From Flavobacterium zhairuonense (GTDB taxonomy: Bacteria; Bacteroidota; Bacteroidia; Flavobacteriales; Flavobacteriaceae): 64,000 nucleotides of DNA. Shown here piece after piece: positions 15,830 through 24,142 of the stretch (positions within the stretch are counted from its first letter, which is position 1; each line of letters begins with the position of its first letter). Position numbers and translations under genes: made by a program. The stretch is from NCBI RefSeq assembly GCF_004352915.1, contig NZ_SJSY01000069.1, forward strand, positions 174,756 through 238,755, given 5' to 3'. A model generated the notes under the pieces. It was not told where the DNA came from. It saw only the letters and a program-made list of their open reading frames with translations, and searched no databases.

Positions 15830-16315
15830 ATGGATTTAAAAGAAATTCAAAACCTAATCAAATTTGTAGCAAATTCGGGAGTTGCTGAAGTAAAGTTGGA
15901 AATGGATGATGTAAAAATCACTATCAGAACAACTTTAGAAACAAATGTTACTGAGGCTACTTATGTACAGCAATTGCCAGCTCAAGCTGCATTGCCACAA
16001 GCTGCTGCTCCGCAAGTTGCTGCGCCAGTTGTTGTAAATGTAACTCCAGAAGCGCCAGCTGCTAACGATTCTAAATATGTTACTATAAAATCTCCTATCA
16101 TTGGAACATTCTATAGAAAACCATCTCCAGACAAACCTGTTTTCACTGAAGTAGGAAGTACTGTATCTAAAGGAGATGTTCTTTGCGTAATTGAAGCAAT
16201 GAAATTATTCAACGAAATCGAATCTGAAGTGTCAGGAAAAATTGTTAAAATTCTTGTTGACGATATGTCTCCAGTTGAATTTGATCAACCTTTATTCTTA
16301 GTAGATCCATCATAA
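15830..16315 (+). CDS. accB: acetyl-CoA carboxylase biotin carboxyl carrier protein
   Basis: 161 residues. Carries biotin between biotin carboxylase and carboxyltransferase. N-terminal [13 protein letters not shown] is the usual helix; an Ala/Pro/Val-rich flexible linker (about 50-80) leads to the biotinyl domain with [12 protein letters not shown], the Lys being the biotinylated residue, and the thumb-like segment [13 protein letters not shown]. It lies between fabH and accC. Confidence 0.96.
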   Translation: MDLKEIQNLIKFVANSGVAEVKLEMDDVKITIRTTLETNVTEATYVQQLPAQAALPQAAAPQVAAPVVVNVTPEAPAANDSKYVTIKSPIIGTFYRKPSPDKPVFTEVGSTVSKGDVLCVIEAMKLFNEIESEVSGKIVKILVDDMSPVEFDQPLFLVDPS

Positions 16316-16320
16316 ATAAA

Positions 16321-16418
16321 TTTAGATTTTAGATTTTAGATTTTAGATCGATTCACATTAAGAAATTTTGTAATCATCTAAAATTATCTAATTATCAAAT
16401 TGTCTAATTATCTAATTA
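16321..16418. repeat. 7-bp and 8-bp period tandem repeats between accB and accC
   Basis: TTTAGAT is repeated four times at 16321-16348, giving an exact 7-bp period. An AT-rich stretch with about 8-bp period built on ATTATCTA follows at 16379-16418. It lies inside the accB-accC transcript leader. Confidence 0.8.
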
Positions 16419-16425
16419 AAATAAG

Positions 16426-17772
16426 ATGTTTAAAAAAATATTAATTGCGAATAGAGGAGAAATTGCACTTCGTGTAATTCGTACATGCAAGGAAATGGGA
16501 ATTAAAACGGTTGCCGTTTACTCTACAGCCGATGCGGAAAGCTTGCATGTTAAGTTTGCTGATGAAGCGGTTTGTATTGGTCCCCCGCCAAGTAACTTAT
16601 CGTACTTAAAAATGTCAAATATCATTGCTGCTGCAGAAATCACAAATGCAGATGCAATACACCCAGGATACGGTTTTCTTTCTGAGAATGCTAAATTCTC
16701 AAAAATTTGTCAAGAGCACGGAATCAAATTTATTGGTGCAGCTCCTGAAATGATCGACAGAATGGGAGATAAAGCTTCTGCGAAAGCTACAATGAAAGCA
16801 GCAGGAGTTCCATGTGTGCCAGGTTCAGACGGATTGTTAGAATCTTACGAACATGCACAAAAAACAGCAGCAGAAATTGGTTACCCTGTGATGATGAAAG
16901 CGACTGCTGGTGGTGGTGGAAAAGGAATGCGTGCCATCTGGAAAGAAGAAGACCTTTTAAAAGCTTGGGAAAGTGCACGTCAAGAAGCTGCTGCAGCATT
17001 TGGAAATGACGGAATGTACATGGAAAAACTTATTGAAGAGCCACGTCATATCGAAATTCAAGTTGTTGGGGATTCTTACGGAAAAGCATGCCACCTTTCT
17101 GAAAGAGATTGTTCGGTTCAACGTCGTCACCAAAAACTTACTGAAGAAACACCTTCGCCTTTCATGACAGACGAACTTCGTACAAGAATGGGAGAAGCTG
17201 CTGTAAAAGCGGCAGAGTTCATTAAATATGAAGGAGCTGGAACTGTAGAATTTTTGGTTGATAAACACAGAAATTTCTACTTCATGGAAATGAATACTCG
17301 TATTCAAGTTGAGCACCCAATTACTGAGCAGGTAATTGATTACGATTTGATTCGCGAGCAAATTATGGTAGCAGCTGGTATTCCGATCTCAGGGAAAAAT
17401 TATTTGCCACAATTACACGCTATCGAGGTTCGTATTAATGCTGAAGATCCTTATAACGATTTTCGTCCTTCACCAGGAAAAATTACTACACTTCATATGC
17501 CAGGAGGACACGGAGTTCGTTTAGATACTCACGTTTATTCTGGTTATAGTATTCCGCCAAACTATGATTCTATGATTGCTAAGTTGATCACAACTGCACA
17601 ATCTCGTGAAGAAGCTATCAGTAAAATGAGAAGAGCTCTTGACGAATTCGTAATCGAAGGTGTGAAAACTACAATACCTTTCCACAGACAATTAATGGAT
17701 GATCCAAAATATATTGCAGGTGATTATACAACTGCTTTTATGGAAACATTCAAAATGAATAGTCAAGAATAA
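16426..17772 (+). CDS. accC: biotin carboxylase subunit of acetyl-CoA carboxylase
   Basis: 448 residues, the normal length. ATP-dependent carboxylation of biotin on AccB. Visible: [19 protein letters not shown] start, ATP-grasp with [44 protein letters not shown], and [13 protein letters not shown] in the C-terminal domain. Three genes (fabH, accB, accC) are colinear; the carboxyltransferase subunits are not in the window. Confidence 0.97.
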   Translation: MFKKILIANRGEIALRVIRTCKEMGIKTVAVYSTADAESLHVKFADEAVCIGPPPSNLSYLKMSNIIAAAEITNADAIHPGYGFLSENAKFSKICQEHGIKFIGAAPEMIDRMGDKASAKATMKAAGVPCVPGSDGLLESYEHAQKTAAEIGYPVMMKATAGGGGKGMRAIWKEEDLLKAWESARQEAAAAFGNDGMYMEKLIEEPRHIEIQVVGDSYGKACHLSERDCSVQRRHQKLTEETPSPFMTDELRTRMGEAAVKAAEFIKYEGAGTVEFLVDKHRNFYFMEMNTRIQVEHPITEQVIDYDLIREQIMVAAGIPISGKNYLPQLHAIEVRINAEDPYNDFRPSPGKITTLHMPGGHGVRLDTHVYSGYSIPPNYDSMIAKLITTAQSREEAISKMRRALDEFVIEGVKTTIPFHRQLMDDPKYIAGDYTTAFMETFKMNSQE

Positions 17773-17776
17773 TTTT

Positions 17777-17806
17777 AAAGGCTGTCGGTTTTCGGCAGCC
17801 TTTTTT
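17777..17806 (+). terminator. terminator after accC
   Basis: AAAGGCTGTCGG / TCGGCAGCCTTT hairpin with one wobble pair, followed by T6. Confidence 0.88.
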
Positions 17807-17816
17807 ATTTCATCTC

Positions 17817-17848
17817 AACCCAGCGAGTTTTATTTCTCGCTGGGTTTT
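17817..17848 (+). terminator. second tandem terminator after accC
   Basis: AACCCAGCGAG and CTCGCTGGGTT form an 11-bp perfect stem followed by TTTT, 10 bp after the first terminator. Confidence 0.85.
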
Positions 17849-17878
17849 GTCGTTTTATTGGGGCAGGAAACACTTAGA

Positions 17879-17917
17879 GTGTGTAAAAATTACACACATT
17901 TCAATCGGATTACACAC
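17879..17917. promoter_or_regulatory. palindrome plus third half-site upstream of the PepSY-like array
   Basis: GTGTGTAA-AAA-TTACACAC is a perfect 8-3-8 palindrome at 17879-17897; a third half-site TTACACAC follows at 17910-17917. It lies about 150 bp before the first of six paralogous secreted genes, a distance typical of upstream activator sites. I could not find a convincing sigma-54 -24/-12 pair between it and the gene. Confidence 0.5.
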
Positions 17918-18065
17918 TTTTTTAAAATGTCTTTTTTTGGCATGATCTCGAAAATTCCTTTAAAAACAAGGGTTTAAGTAATGTGAAGTGCAATTTGTGG
18001 TTTACGGCATAATAATTTCATTATCTAAAGCGTAAACAACTACAAACAAAACTAAAATATACATT

Positions 18066-18362
18066 ATGAAAAAGCTATTCTTATCAGCCGCTATTGTTTT
18101 GGGAAGTTTAACTTCATTCGCAGCAAATTCTTCAATTGAAGATTCTATTATAAAAACGATTTCTATTCAAGATGAATATACTGAAATCAAATTAGAAGAA
18201 TTGCCAGCTCCAATAACTGAGGCATTAAAAAAATCATTTCCAAATGCAGTAGTTTCTAAAGCATACAAAAATGAAAAAGCACAGTATAAACTAGATGTAA
18301 CAGTTGGAGGGAAAGAAGGAAATCTTTTTGCAAACGCAGACGGAACTTGGATTCAAAAATAA
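18066..18362 (+). CDS. secreted PepSY-like protein 1 of tandem array
   Basis: 98 residues: signal peptide MKKLFLSAAIVLGSLTSFA, then one small PepSY-like domain (PF11396-type) with the pattern LPAPITEALKKSFPNA, a central AYKNEKAQYKLDV strand and a C-terminal NADGTWIQK. These exported proteins are thought to bind or inhibit other proteins; no enzyme residues are seen. It is the first and among the more divergent copies, 75 bp before copy 2, and carries the likely promoter region with the upstream palindrome. Confidence 0.85.
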   Translation: MKKLFLSAAIVLGSLTSFAANSSIEDSIIKTISIQDEYTEIKLEELPAPITEALKKSFPNAVVSKAYKNEKAQYKLDVTVGGKEGNLFANADGTWIQK

Positions 18363-18437
18363 TCTAAAAGACGCGTTCCGTGTATTTACAAATAAAAAAT
18401 ACTAAAATTAAATTAACGATTTTAAAATACTATTATC

Positions 18438-18734
18438 ATGAAAAATTTATTTCTATCAGCCGCAATCGTTTTGGGAGGTTTAACATCATTTGCTTCAACT
18501 TCTCCAATATCAAATTCAATCGTAAAAACAATTTCAATTCAAGACGAGTACACTGAAATTAAATTAGAAGAAGTTCCTTCTGTAGTTACAGATGCTCTTA
18601 AAAAAGCATATCCAGATGCAGTTTTAAATAAAGCTTACAAAAATACTGCGTCACAATACAAACTAGAAGTTGCAGTAGGAGATAAAGTAGGATCTCTTTA
18701 TGCTAATGCAGACGGGACTTGGATTAAAAAATAA
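18438..18734 (+). CDS. secreted PepSY-like protein 2 of tandem array
   Basis: 98 residues. Same plan as its neighbours: signal peptide (MKNLFLSAAIVLGGLTSFA), QDEYTEIKLEEVP, AYPDAVLNKAYKN, then GSLYANADGTWIKK. It is closest in sequence to copy 3, sharing the whole AYPDAVLNKAYKN block and GDKVGSLYANADG, so these two look like the latest duplication. Exported to the periplasm or outside; function unknown. Confidence 0.85.
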   Translation: MKNLFLSAAIVLGGLTSFASTSPISNSIVKTISIQDEYTEIKLEEVPSVVTDALKKAYPDAVLNKAYKNTASQYKLEVAVGDKVGSLYANADGTWIKK

Positions 18735-18783
18735 TCCCTTTTTGTTCCAATCAAATTAATTAACTCTATTAAATATACACACT

Positions 18784-19080
18784 ATGAAAAATTTATTTTT
18801 ATCAGCCGCAATCGTTTTGGGAAGTTTAACATCATTTGCTTCAACTTCGCCAATCGCAATTACAACCGTAAAATCAATTTCAATCCAAGATGAATTTACA
18901 GAAATTAAAAATGAAGAAGTTCCAGCTGCAGTAACAAATGCACTTAAAAAAGCATATCCAGATGCAGTTTTGAACAAAGCATACAAAAATGCTGCTTCTC
19001 AATATAAATTGGAGATTACTGTAGGCGACAAAGTTGGTTCTTTGTATGCTAACGCAGACGGATCTTGGGTGAAAAAATAA
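18784..19080 (+). CDS. secreted PepSY-like protein 3 of tandem array
   Basis: 98 residues, near-twin of copy 2 with changes mostly just after the signal peptide and at EITVGD. Single PepSY-like domain with VPAAVTNALKKAYPDA. The gap from copy 2 is 49 bp. No extra domain, no lipobox; predicted to be a free exported protein. Confidence 0.85.
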   Translation: MKNLFLSAAIVLGSLTSFASTSPIAITTVKSISIQDEFTEIKNEEVPAAVTNALKKAYPDAVLNKAYKNAASQYKLEITVGDKVGSLYANADGSWVKK

Positions 19081-19103
19081 TCACTAACTAAAAAATTATC
19101 ATT

Positions 19104-19391
19104 ATGAAAAAGATATTCTTATCGGCAGCCATACTTTTAGGTGGACTGTCAATACAAGCCACACCGATTGTTGTTGGATCAACAACAGAATTAGTAAAAT
19201 TTCAAGATGAGTACAAAGAAGTTGATGCTGTTCCGGCAGCAATAAAAACAGCTTTGGATAATGCTTATCCTGGTGTAAAACTTGAAAAAGCTTACGTAAA
19301 CGATAAAAAAGAATACAAAATAGAAATTATCGTTCGTGATGTAAAATCAACTGTTTACACTGATGCACAAGGAAACATTCTTAAAAAGTAA
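19104..19391 (+). CDS. secreted PepSY-like protein 4 of tandem array
   Basis: 95 residues, the shortest copy. Signal peptide MKKIFLSAAILLGGLSIQA differs from copies 1-3 and resembles copy 5. The domain reads VPAAIKTALDNAYPGVKLEKAYVNDKK, then VYTDAQGNILKK. It lies 23 bp after copy 3, so it is probably co-transcribed. Confidence 0.85.
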   Translation: MKKIFLSAAILLGGLSIQATPIVVGSTTELVKFQDEYKEVDAVPAAIKTALDNAYPGVKLEKAYVNDKKEYKIEIIVRDVKSTVYTDAQGNILKK

Positions 19392-19410
19392 CTAATAAAT
19401 TATCCCCACT

Positions 19411-19707
19411 ATGAAAAAGTTAATCTTATCGGCAGCAGTTCTTTTGGGAGCTTTGTCAATGCAAGCAACAAATGTTGCAGTAACAAATGAAATGGTACAA
19501 TCAGTTCATATTCAAAATGAATTTACTGAAATTGGTGCAGATGCCGTTCCGGCTGCTGTAAAATCTACGATTGAGAAATCTTTTCCAAATACTAAGCTTG
19601 AAAAAGCGTATAAAAACGAAAAGAATGAGTACAAACTAGAAATTTCTAGTGGAGATAAAAAGTACACTGTTTTTACAGATGCTTCTGGAAACATTATTAA
19701 AAAATAA
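19411..19707 (+). CDS. secreted PepSY-like protein 5 of tandem array
   Basis: 98 residues: signal peptide MKKLILSAAVLLGALSMQA, then VPAAVKSTIEKSFPNTKLEKAYKNEKN and VFTDASGNIIKK. It pairs with copy 4 in signal peptide and C-terminus, defining a second subfamily. The spacer to copy 4 is 19 bp. Confidence 0.85.
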   Translation: MKKLILSAAVLLGALSMQATNVAVTNEMVQSVHIQNEFTEIGADAVPAAVKSTIEKSFPNTKLEKAYKNEKNEYKLEISSGDKKYTVFTDASGNIIKK

Positions 19708-19725
19708 TTCTAAATCTTGAGCAAT

Positions 19726-20022
19726 ATGAAAAAGTTAGCCCTAGCAGCAGTTGTTATTCTGGCAAGTTTGTCTGTTCCCGTAAATGCAACAACTACTCCA
19801 AATAAAACAGCAATGTCGGTTTCAGTTCAAACAGAATATACGGAAGTAACTGCAGACGCTGTTCCGGCGGCTGTAAAAACTGCTCTGCAAACTGCTTATC
19901 CAAATGCAAAATTGGAAAAAGCGTATGTAAACGAGAAAAAAGAATACAAATTAGAAATATCAGTTAAGGACCAAAAGGCTACTGTTTACTCAGATGTCAA
20001 TGGCAATTGGCTGAAAATATAA
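19726..20022 (+). CDS. secreted PepSY-like protein 6 of tandem array
   Basis: 98 residues from ATG 19726; the in-frame TTG nine bases upstream is less likely because the ATG gives the same length and MKKL start as the other copies. Signal peptide MKKLALAAVVILASLSVPVNA, then VPAAVKTALQTAYPNAKLEKAYVNEKK and VYSDVNGNWLKI. It is the last copy before a strong terminator. Confidence 0.84.
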   Translation: MKKLALAAVVILASLSVPVNATTTPNKTAMSVSVQTEYTEVTADAVPAAVKTALQTAYPNAKLEKAYVNEKKEYKLEISVKDQKATVYSDVNGNWLKI

Positions 20023-20071
20023 TAAATATATTATAAATATAATTAGGTGAATTAGATTTATGTTTTTGGTG

Positions 20072-20108
20072 AAAAAGAGATTGCTTATAGCAGTCTCTTT
20101 TTTTTTTG
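20072..20108 (+). terminator. terminator closing the PepSY-like array
   Basis: AAAAAGAGATTGC / GCAGTCTCTTTTT stem with a TTATA loop and a long T run. It separates the array transcript from the NtrC-type regulator gene. Confidence 0.88.
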
Positions 20109-20171
20109 CATAATTTTGTGAAAATACAACTTTAATAGTATTATTTTAGCAAAAAAAGTCCTTAAAAACAG

Positions 20172-21524
20172 ATGTCAAAAATATTATTGATAGAAGATGA
20201 TATTTCGTTTTGTAAATTATTAGAGAAGTTTCTAATAAAAAAAGCATACGATGTAACTATAGCTTTCTCTGCAGCAGAAGCCAGAGCAGCAATCAAAAGC
20301 GAATCATTTGATTTGATTTTGACAGATCTTCGCTTGCCAGATTCTGATGGCATAGGACTAATGACAGAATTTAAAAATTCGCATCCTCATATTCCTGTTG
20401 TCATGATGACAGGCTATTCTGATGTAAATACAGCTGTAAAAGCAATCAAAAATGGTGCAGCTGACTATATTTCGAAGCCATTCAATCCTGATGAGGTTTT
20501 ATTAGTTATTACAAACGCGCTGCAAAATAATAATGAAGTCGAAGAAGTTGTTTCTAAAGAAAAAAAGCCAACTAAAAAACAAGTTTCTTCAGAAAATGAA
20601 TTCGTCAAAGGAATTTCCGTTGCTTCTCGAAAATTGCTAGATCATATTCAATTGGTAAGTCCAACAGACATGTCAGTTTTGATTATTGGTGAGAGCGGTA
20701 CTGGGAAAGAAATTATAGCGAAAAGCATTCATCAGCAAAGCACTCGCAAAAACAATAATTTTATTGCAGTTGATTGTGGCGCCATTCCGAAAGAATTGGC
20801 AGCAAGTGAATTCTTTGGGCATTTAAAAGGATCTTTTACCGGAGCGATAAGTGATAAAATGGGGTATTTTGAAGCTGCAAACGGCGGAACGCTTTTTTTA
20901 GATGAAATTGGAAATCTTTCTTATGAAAATCAAATCCAACTTTTGAGAGCGCTTCAGGAGCGAAAAATAAAACCAGTTGGAAGCAATAAAGAAATAAACG
21001 TCGATATCCGAATTATAACGGCAACAAATGAAGATTTGCGTGAAGCAGTGAAAAACGGCGATTTTAGAGAAGATTTATACCATAGAATCAATGAATTTTC
21101 TATTCTGTCTCCTTCATTAAAAGACAGAGAAGAAGATTTGATGGTTTTTGCCGATTATTTTCTTGAAAAAGCCAATCAGCAACTAAACAAAGATATCATC
21201 GGATTTTCGCCAGAAGTTGTATCGATTTTTCAAAAATACAATTGGCCTGGAAATTTGAGGGAACTCCAAAATTGCGTAAAACGCGCTACACTTTTAACGC
21301 GTGGCGATTATATAGAAAGCGAAGTACTTCCAGCAGAATTTTTTCAGATTCAGAAACAAAACTCGGCAGAAACAACGGGTAGTTTTTCTTTGTCAGATAA
21401 TGAAAAGGAAACCATTATCCATGCATTGTCAAAAACACAAAACAATAAGTCTGAAGCCGCAAAACTGCTTAAGATTACCAGAAAGACTCTTTATAATAAA
21501 TTGAAGCAATACAACATCGATTAA
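20172..21524 (+). CDS. NtrC-family sigma-54-dependent response regulator
   Basis: 450 residues. Receiver (1-120) with Asp9/Asp10 and phosphoacceptor Asp52 in LILTDLRLPDSDG and a KPF motif. AAA+ domain with Walker A GESGTGKE (about 173-180), the sigma-54 contact loop reading GSFTGA (usual GAFTGA, Ala to Ser), and Walker B GGTLFLDEIG. C-terminal Fis-type helix-turn-helix (NNKSEAAKLLKITRKTLYNKL). It should remodel RNA polymerase carrying RpoN, which is encoded at 45,079-46,539. Its stop overlaps that of the convergent hybrid kinase, its probable partner. The upstream paralogue array is a plausible target. Confidence 0.93.
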   Translation: MSKILLIEDDISFCKLLEKFLIKKAYDVTIAFSAAEARAAIKSESFDLILTDLRLPDSDGIGLMTEFKNSHPHIPVVMMTGYSDVNTAVKAIKNGAADYISKPFNPDEVLLVITNALQNNNEVEEVVSKEKKPTKKQVSSENEFVKGISVASRKLLDHIQLVSPTDMSVLIIGESGTGKEIIAKSIHQQSTRKNNNFIAVDCGAIPKELAASEFFGHLKGSFTGAISDKMGYFEAANGGTLFLDEIGNLSYENQIQLLRALQERKIKPVGSNKEINVDIRIITATNEDLREAVKNGDFREDLYHRINEFSILSPSLKDREEDLMVFADYFLEKANQQLNKDIIGFSPEVVSIFQKYNWPGNLRELQNCVKRATLLTRGDYIESEVLPAEFFQIQKQNSAETTGSFSLSDNEKETIIHALSKTQNNKSEAAKLLKITRKTLYNKLKQYNID

Positions 21525-23962
21525 ACGATTTCCTGTTCCAAGACTTCAAAAAGCGATTTGATTTTGGCTTTTAGATCGGTTTGAATATTTTTTATTGTAG
21601 TAATTTCAAATTCGTTTTTCTCTAGGTTTAATAGAATACCCGCAATTTCGTTTGCTTCAATTTGCTTGAACATAGGCGCAATGCGATGCGCGATAGCATT
21701 TATTTCATCTTTATTTTCATCGTTTATTGCATTTTCTAGATAAGCTAAATTTTCATCTGTACTTTCTATAAAAGATTTTAAAACATCATTTAAAGCATTT
21801 TTGTCGTTGGCCAGAAATTCTTTTAAGGTGTCCAAAGAATACAATTGAGAATTTGATTTTTCAGGCGTTTCATTTAGAATATCTTTTGGCAAGCTGTCAC
21901 TTTCAGAAATTATTCGGATCGTGTCGAGTAATATCCTTGGCGAATAAGGTTTTTTTACCACAGTTGTAAAGCCGCAATCTGAATAAACTGAGGTTTCTAA
22001 ATCGGTTCTTCCAGTCAAAGCAATCACGGGCTGATTTTTATAAAATGAAGTGCTTTTAAGTTTTTTCAAAAACATAAAACCATCCATTTCCGGCATTTGA
22101 ATGTCGGTAATTACAAAATCAAAATTAGTTTTTTCAATGGATTCCAAGGCTTTGATGGCGCTGTTAAAAGACAAAACCTGATGTTTTTCTTGTCTTAAGA
22201 CACCACTCGTTAAATTCAATAAATTAATATCATCATCAATAACAACAAAAGTTTGTGGTCTGATATTCTGATTTTGAAATGCAGGTTTTTTTATTTCTTC
22301 GGTTGTATTTGTACTGGTGTCGAATAATAAAGGCAACTGAATTTCAAAAGTGCTTCCTTGGCCAAAAATACTTTCGAGTTGCAAACTTCCGCCAAGAATT
22401 GAAATGATTTTTTGGCAAATGAAAAGTCCTAAGCCTGTTCCGCCATATTTTTTTTCAATGTTTTCATTCGCCTGAGCAAATTCTTCAAAAACTAATTTCT
22501 GATTTCCTTTTTCAATTCCAATTCCTGTATCTTCAATACTAATGGCGAAAAAATCATTTTTTTCAGTCAAAAAAGCACTGATTCTGATATAGCCATCTTC
22601 TGTAAATTTATACGCGTTTCCAATGATATTGGTCAAAATCTGTTTCAGTCGAAAAGGATCGCCAACAATTTTCGCATTTAATTTTTCATCAACATTAATT
22701 ATTAAATCAATCTTTTTCTGTTTGTAAACTGTTTGTATGCTTTTAGCTACTTCGTCAATAACTTCGGGCAAAAGAAACGGAACTTTTTCAATCGTAATTT
22801 TTCCTGCTTCAATTTGGGAGAAATCAAGCAAATCCTGAACTAATTGCGTGATATATTCAGATGAATTTTTGATGTTTTTAATGAAATAGGACTGTTTTGT
22901 ATTAATATCTGAATTGCCCAATAGTTCTGAATAACCAACTATGGTGCTCAAAGGTGTTTTTAAATCATGACTTACAGTCGAGATCAATTGTTCACGGCTT
23001 TTTAGGAGGTTTTTTGTTTTGAAATTTGCGATTTCAAGCTGTTTTTTATACAACTGTGATTTTGAATAATCGCTTACAATCAAAATGGAAAAGAAAATAG
23101 TCAACACCAAACCGATAATCGCCGAAGCCGTTACGATTTCATTGACTTTTTTAAGCGATTTTTCTTTTAATGAATTGTTTTTTATTGAGTTGATGATGAT
23201 TTCCCGCTCAATAATTCGGAGTACTTTTCGAAGTTGTTCAGAAATCGCAATTTCGTTTTTCAGCAATTTGTTTTCTTCAAAATTCAAAGATTCTTTTTTC
23301 TTTTCAGCTCTCAATTTTACCGAGCTCAAAAGTTTTTTGGAATTGGCCAAAATCGAATCAGAAGCTTTTTTGCTTAATGTATTTGTACTGTCATCAGGAA
23401 TATTTTGATTGAGATAATCAACATATTTTTGAAGCACATTTTTTTGATAAGCGCCTAGCTGATTCGGATTTTTAGTGAAATCTTGAAGTTCTAATTTGCG
23501 GAGTTTGAACTCCATTTTCGTAATTTCATCAATAGCTGAATTTACAGAGACTTCATCATCGGCCTTGTTTTTTATGGTTTTAAGTTGCTGAATATTTTTG
23601 GTTTTTTCTGCCAATAAATAAGTCACGCTGTCTAAAAGGACTTTTTGATATTCTGTAGTAACAATTTGTTTCAAAGTATCGATTCGGGCGCGGAGCGAAT
23701 CGGTTTCAATAACGTAGCTTTTAAAGTCTTTATCAGAATTGGTCTGAATAGTTTTTCGTGCTAAGCTTTCTGTTTTATAGACATTCGAAAATAATTTGCT
23801 GACTCTTAAAATCTTTGTTTTTTCAAACGCAATCTTGTCTTCCAATTTGTTGTAAACGACATTTTCAGAATACAAAAACCATCCTACGGTAACCACTAAC
23901 GCCAATAATGCAACATAACTGAAGAGCACTTTGATTGCTGTATAACTTTTTTTGCTCTCCAT
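21521..23962 (-). CDS. hybrid sensor histidine kinase with receiver and HPt domains
   Basis: 813 residues. An N-terminal membrane helix, a long helical sensor region (about 35-270), and a second membrane helix (about 275-295) precede HisKA with SHDLKTPLS (His near 330), the ATPase boxes NAYKFT, DTGIGI and GGTGLGLF, a receiver with FVITDIQMPEMDGF (Asp near 615) and a C-terminal HPt with IAHRIAPMF (His near 757). This is a full phosphorelay in one protein, ready to pass phosphate to a separate regulator. It converges with the NtrC-type gene, with stops overlapping by 4 bp in TTAA. Confidence 0.92.
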   Translation of the reverse strand: MESKKSYTAIKVLFSYVALLALVVTVGWFLYSENVVYNKLEDKIAFEKTKILRVSKLFSNVYKTESLARKTIQTNSDKDFKSYVIETDSLRARIDTLKQIVTTEYQKVLLDSVTYLLAEKTKNIQQLKTIKNKADDEVSVNSAIDEITKMEFKLRKLELQDFTKNPNQLGAYQKNVLQKYVDYLNQNIPDDSTNTLSKKASDSILANSKKLLSSVKLRAEKKKESLNFEENKLLKNEIAISEQLRKVLRIIEREIIINSIKNNSLKEKSLKKVNEIVTASAIIGLVLTIFFSILIVSDYSKSQLYKKQLEIANFKTKNLLKSREQLISTVSHDLKTPLSTIVGYSELLGNSDINTKQSYFIKNIKNSSEYITQLVQDLLDFSQIEAGKITIEKVPFLLPEVIDEVAKSIQTVYKQKKIDLIINVDEKLNAKIVGDPFRLKQILTNIIGNAYKFTEDGYIRISAFLTEKNDFFAISIEDTGIGIEKGNQKLVFEEFAQANENIEKKYGGTGLGLFICQKIISILGGSLQLESIFGQGSTFEIQLPLLFDTSTNTTEEIKKPAFQNQNIRPQTFVVIDDDINLLNLTSGVLRQEKHQVLSFNSAIKALESIEKTNFDFVITDIQMPEMDGFMFLKKLKSTSFYKNQPVIALTGRTDLETSVYSDCGFTTVVKKPYSPRILLDTIRIISESDSLPKDILNETPEKSNSQLYSLDTLKEFLANDKNALNDVLKSFIESTDENLAYLENAINDENKDEINAIAHRIAPMFKQIEANEIAGILLNLEKNEFEITTIKNIQTDLKAKIKSLFEVLEQEIV

Positions 23963-24087
23963 AGATTGTTATTGTTGAAATTTTGAAGTTTTACCATTAG
24001 AATTCACTGCAATTTATTTAAAAAAATCTGTTTTAAAAAGAGAAATACAGGCGAAAGTGTTACATAATTCAAAGCTTTCAAAAAGAA

Positions 24088-24126
24088 AACAGCCTCAGAT
24101 TATATAATAAATCTGAGGCTGTTTTT
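24088..24126 (-). terminator. terminator of the S9 peptidase gene
   Basis: AACAGCCTCAGATT and its complement form a 14-bp perfect stem flanked by A/T runs. It lies 17 bp beyond the peptidase stop and could act on both strands. Confidence 0.85.
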
Positions 24127-24142
24127 AATATTTAAGCTTAAA

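Noticed and set aside
16787..17361. Several forward and reverse frames inside accC
   Set aside because: They are shadows of the strongly conserved accC gene.
17918..18065. Sigma-54 -24/-12 promoter before the PepSY-like array
   Set aside because: TTGGCATG near 17937 has the GG of -24 but no GC at the required distance. I keep the palindrome but not the promoter.
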